Assembly: GCA_950097015.1 (NCBI GenBank)
Contig: CATNEN010000002.1
Span: 7,951,501 to 8,015,500 of the forward strand
Source: Macrostomum hystrix
Lineage: Eukaryota > Platyhelminthes > Macrostomidae
DNA length: 64,000 bases
Reading direction: 5' to 3'
Under the pieces are notes generated by a model. It ran no database searches, was not told the origin of the DNA, and saw nothing but the letters and a program-made list of their open reading frames with translations. Shown piece by piece: positions 61,024 through 64,000 of the stretch; the first letter of the stretch is position 1; each line of letters begins with the position of its first letter. Position numbers and translations under genes: made by a program.

Positions 61024-64000
61024 ATCTAATATACTAAAAATGAAAATCTTGTTTGTATGTTTGTATGTTTGTATGTTTGCAATCGACTAGCTCCCGAACG
61101 GCTCAACCGATTTTCGCAATTCCTTCGCTAAAAGATCACAATTGGTCCCGAATCGGTACACGTATTTTTATTAAGCTTAATTCCATTGCCAAGGGGATTA
61201 AATATTCGAAAAACAGTTTTAAATAGGCTTTTCTAATGCATTCTTGTTTTCAGCTTGTGCACAGTGAGGCTCCAGTGCCAATTTTTATGATTGCATCAGA
61301 GCCAGTTTTGATAACGAACTGATAAGAACTCCAGTGAGGCTACCCAGAGGGTAGCGAAGGCAGCTAGTCTAATATACTAAAAATGAAAATCTTGTTTGTA
61401 TGTTTGTATGTTTGCAATCGACTAGCTCCCGAACGGCTTAACCGATTTTCACAATTCCTTCGCCAAAAGATCACAATTGGGCCGGAATCGGTACACGTAA
61501 TTTTATTAAGCTTAATTCCATTGCCAAGGGGATTAAATATTCGAAAAACAGTTTTAAATAGGCTTTTCTAATGCATTCTTGTTTACAGCTTGTGCACAGT
61601 GAGGCCTCCAGTGCCAATTTTAATGATTGCATCAGAGCCAGTTTTGATAACGAACTGATAAGAACTCCAGTGAGGCTACCCAGAGGGTAGCGAAGGCAGC
61701 TAGTCTTATATACTAAAAATGAAAATCTTGCTTGTATGTTTGCAATCGACTAGCTCCCGAACGGCTCAACCGATTTTCGCAATTCCTTCGCCAAAAGATC
61801 ACAATTGGTCCCGAATCGGTACACGTATTTTTATTAAGCTTAATTCCATTGCCAAGGGGATTAAATATTCGAAAAACTGTTTTAAATAGGCTTTTCTAAT
61901 GCATTCTTGTTTTCAGCTTGTGCACAGTGAGGCCTCCAGTGCCAATTTTTATGATTGCATCAGAGCCAGTTTTGATAACGAACTGATAAGAACTCACAGG
62001 GAGGCTACCCAGAGGGTAGCGAAGGCAGCTAGTCTTCTATTATAATATACTAAAAATGAAAATCTTGTTTGTATGTTTGTATGTTTGTATGTTTGCAATC
62101 GACTAGCTCCCGAACGGCTTAACCGATTTTCACAATTCCTTCGCCAAAAGATCACAATTGAGCCGGAATCGGTACACGTAATTTTATTAAGCTTAATTCC
62201 ATTGCCAAGGGGATTAAATATTCGAAAAACAGTTTTAAATAGGCTTTTCTAATGCATTCTTGTTTACAGCTTGTGCACAGTGAGGCCTCCAGTGCCAATT
62301 TTAATGATTGCATCAGAGCCAGTTTTGATAACGAACTGATAAGAACTCAATGGAGGCTACCCAGAGGGTAGCGAAGGCAGCTAGTCTTATATACTAAAAA
62401 TGAAAATCTTGCTTGTATGTTTGCAATCGACTAGCTCCCGAACGGCTTAACCGATTTTCACAATTCCTTCGCCAAAAGATCACAATTGAGCCGGAATCGG
62501 TACACGTAATTTTATTAAGCTTAATTCCATTGCCAAGGGGATTAAATATTCGAAAAACAGTTTTAAATAGGCTTTTCTAATGCATTCTTGTTTACAGCTT
62601 GTGCACAGTGAGGCCTCCAGTGCCAATTTTAATGATTGCATCAGAGCCAGTTTTGATAACGAACTGATAAGAACTCAATGGAGGCTACCCAGAGGGTAGC
62701 GAAGGCAGCTAGTCTAATCTTAATATACTAAAAATGAAAATCTTGTTTGTATGTTTGTATGTTTGTATGTTTGTATGTTTGTATGTTTGCAATCGACTAG
62801 CTCCCGAACGGCTCAACCGATTTTCACAATTCCTTCGCCAAAAGATCACAAATGGGCCCGAATCGGTACACGTATTTTTTTTAAGCTTAATTCCATTGCT
62901 AAGGGGATTAAATATTCGAAAAACTGTTTTAAATAGGCTTTTCTAATGCATTCTTGTTTTCAGCTTGTGCACAGTGAGGCTCCAGTGCCAATTTTTATGA
63001 TTGCATCAGAGCCAGTTTTGATAACGAACTGATAAGAACTCCAGTGAGGCTACCCAGAGGGTAGCGAAGGCAGCTAGTCTTATTATACTAAAAATGAAAA
63101 TCTTGCTTGTATGTTTGTTTGCAATCGACTAGCTCCCGAACGGCTCAACCGATTTTCAAAATTCTTTCACTAAAAGATCGCAATTGGGCCGGAATCGGTA
63201 CACGTATTTTTATTAAGCTTAATTCCATTGCCAAGGGGATTAAATATTCAAAAAACTGTTTTAAATAGGCTTTTCTAATGCATTCTTGTTTTCAGCTTGT
63301 GCACAGTGAGGCCTCCAGTGCCAAATTTAATGATTGCATCAGAGCCAGTTTTGATAACGCACGCGCGTACTGATAAGAACTCACAGGGAGGCTACCCAGA
63401 GGTAAAAATGAAAATCTTGCTTGTATGTTTGCAATCGACTAGCTCCCGAACGGCTTAACCGATTTTCACAATTCCTTCGCCAAAAGATCACAATTGAGCC
63501 GGAATCGGTACACGTAATTTTATTAAGCTTAATTCCATTGCCAAGGGGATTAAATATTCGAAAAACAGTTTTAAATAGGCTTTTCTAATGCATTCTTGTT
63601 TACAGCTTGTGCACAGTGAGGCCTCCAGTGCCAATTTTAATGATTGCATCAGAGCCAGTTTTGATAACGAACTGATAAGAACTCAATGGAGGCTACCCAG
63701 AGGGTAGCGAAGGCAGCTAGTCTAATCTTAATATACTAAAAATGAAAATCTTGTTTGTATGTTTGTATGTTTGTATGTTTGTATGTTTGTATGTTTGCAA
63801 TCGACTAGCTCCCGAACGGCTCAACCGATTTTCACAATTCCTTCGCCAAAAGATCACAAATGGGCCCGAATCGGTACACGTATTTTTTTTAAGCTTAATT
63901 CCATTGCTAAGGGGATTAAATATTCGAAAAACTGTTTTAAATAGGCTTTTCTAATGCATTCTTGTTTTCAGCTTGTGCACAGTGAGGCTCCAGTGCCAAT
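61024..64000 (+). mobile_element. Tandem array of about nine Helentron-like non-autonomous elements
   Basis: Head-to-tail units of about 330-360 bp start near 61,026, 61,372, 61,707, 62,046, 62,390, 62,722, 63,084, 63,404 and 63,730; the last is cut by the window edge. Each begins ATACTAAAAATGAAAATCTT, has a variable number of TTTGTATG units, then GACTAGCTCCCGAACGGCT, and ends with a 7-bp-stem hairpin GCTACCC-AGA-GGGTAGC followed by GAAGGCAGCTAGTCT. A simple-repeat 5' region, a 3'-terminal hairpin and tandem head-to-tail arrangement fit Helentron/HINE-type rolling-circle elements, but classification is by appearance. Short ORFs in the units are not credible genes. Confidence 0.75.

Noticed and set aside
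61383-63954. Short Met-Lys-Ile-Leu-Phe-Val ORFs recurring in the 3' array
   Set aside because: They arise from the shared Helentron-like unit and its TTTGTATG microsatellite, and they are not conserved in all units.

Overview
The window is eukaryotic and metazoan. It contains spliced genes with GT-AG introns and TATA boxes, a tRNA-derived SINE, LINEs, two Ty3/Gypsy LTR retrotransposons, a Polinton/Maverick relic, a KDZ (Zisupton-type) DNA transposon, hAT-type and foldback MITEs, a Helentron-like tandem array and many minisatellites. Base composition is mixed, with GC-rich transposon ORFs and AT-rich gaps. A repeat-rich free-living invertebrate fits best. A macrostomid-like flatworm is one possibility, but this is inference and no sequence here proves it.

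Region 1 (1-21 kb). The only convincing host genes are a minus-strand tandem family at about 1.4, 5.5-6.6, 11.4-12.45 and 18.8-20.1 kb. They encode secreted proteins with a PAN/Apple-like N-terminal half and a LamG/concanavalin-like C-terminal half. Each apparently complete copy has a 16-nt coding first exon. The 1.4-kb copy is a decayed pseudogene, and the 18.8-kb copy carries a 5-bp tandem duplication that shifts the frame. Between the copies lie minisatellites, a hAT-type MITE with a perfect 8-bp TSD, two SINE copies, a 1-kb 25-bp satellite, a Jockey-like LINE fragment split by a young Gypsy element (Gypsy-1, 13,536-17,964, TSD ATAAC), and a foldback element just upstream of the last family copy.

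Region 2 (21.3-31.4 kb). A Polinton/Maverick relic keeps recognisable genes for major capsid protein, packaging ATPase, adenain-like protease, protein-primed DNA polymerase B and several small virion-type proteins. It is broken by two in-frame TAA codons, several frame changes at A-tracts, an internal polymerase deletion and a LINE insertion with a 13-bp TSD. No integrase and no terminal repeats are seen.

Region 3 (31.4-39.4 kb). A poorly resolved minus-strand multi-exon locus (31.9-34.7 kb) is followed by AT-rich DNA and an APE/RT LINE (36.2-39.4 kb) with a (TTG)n tail and a 13-bp TSD.

Region 4 (39.85-52.78 kb). A roughly 13-kb KDZ DNA transposon has long inverted repeats. It carries a multi-exon KDZ transposase on the plus strand and, on the minus strand, a spliced gene with an HMG-box-like start and a long Gly/Ser repeat exon. 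Inside it also lie a mariner relic, a minisatellite and a foldback element with an 8-bp TSD.

Region 5 (52.78-64 kb). A second Gypsy element (Gypsy-2) sits in the right KDZ inverted repeat. It has a GGGAAAC slippery heptamer at the gag stop, a damaged pol, and an extra non-env third ORF preceded by its own TATA box. It is followed directly by about nine head-to-tail copies of a roughly 340-bp Helentron-like element, including a 1,008-bp higher-order repeat that runs off the window.
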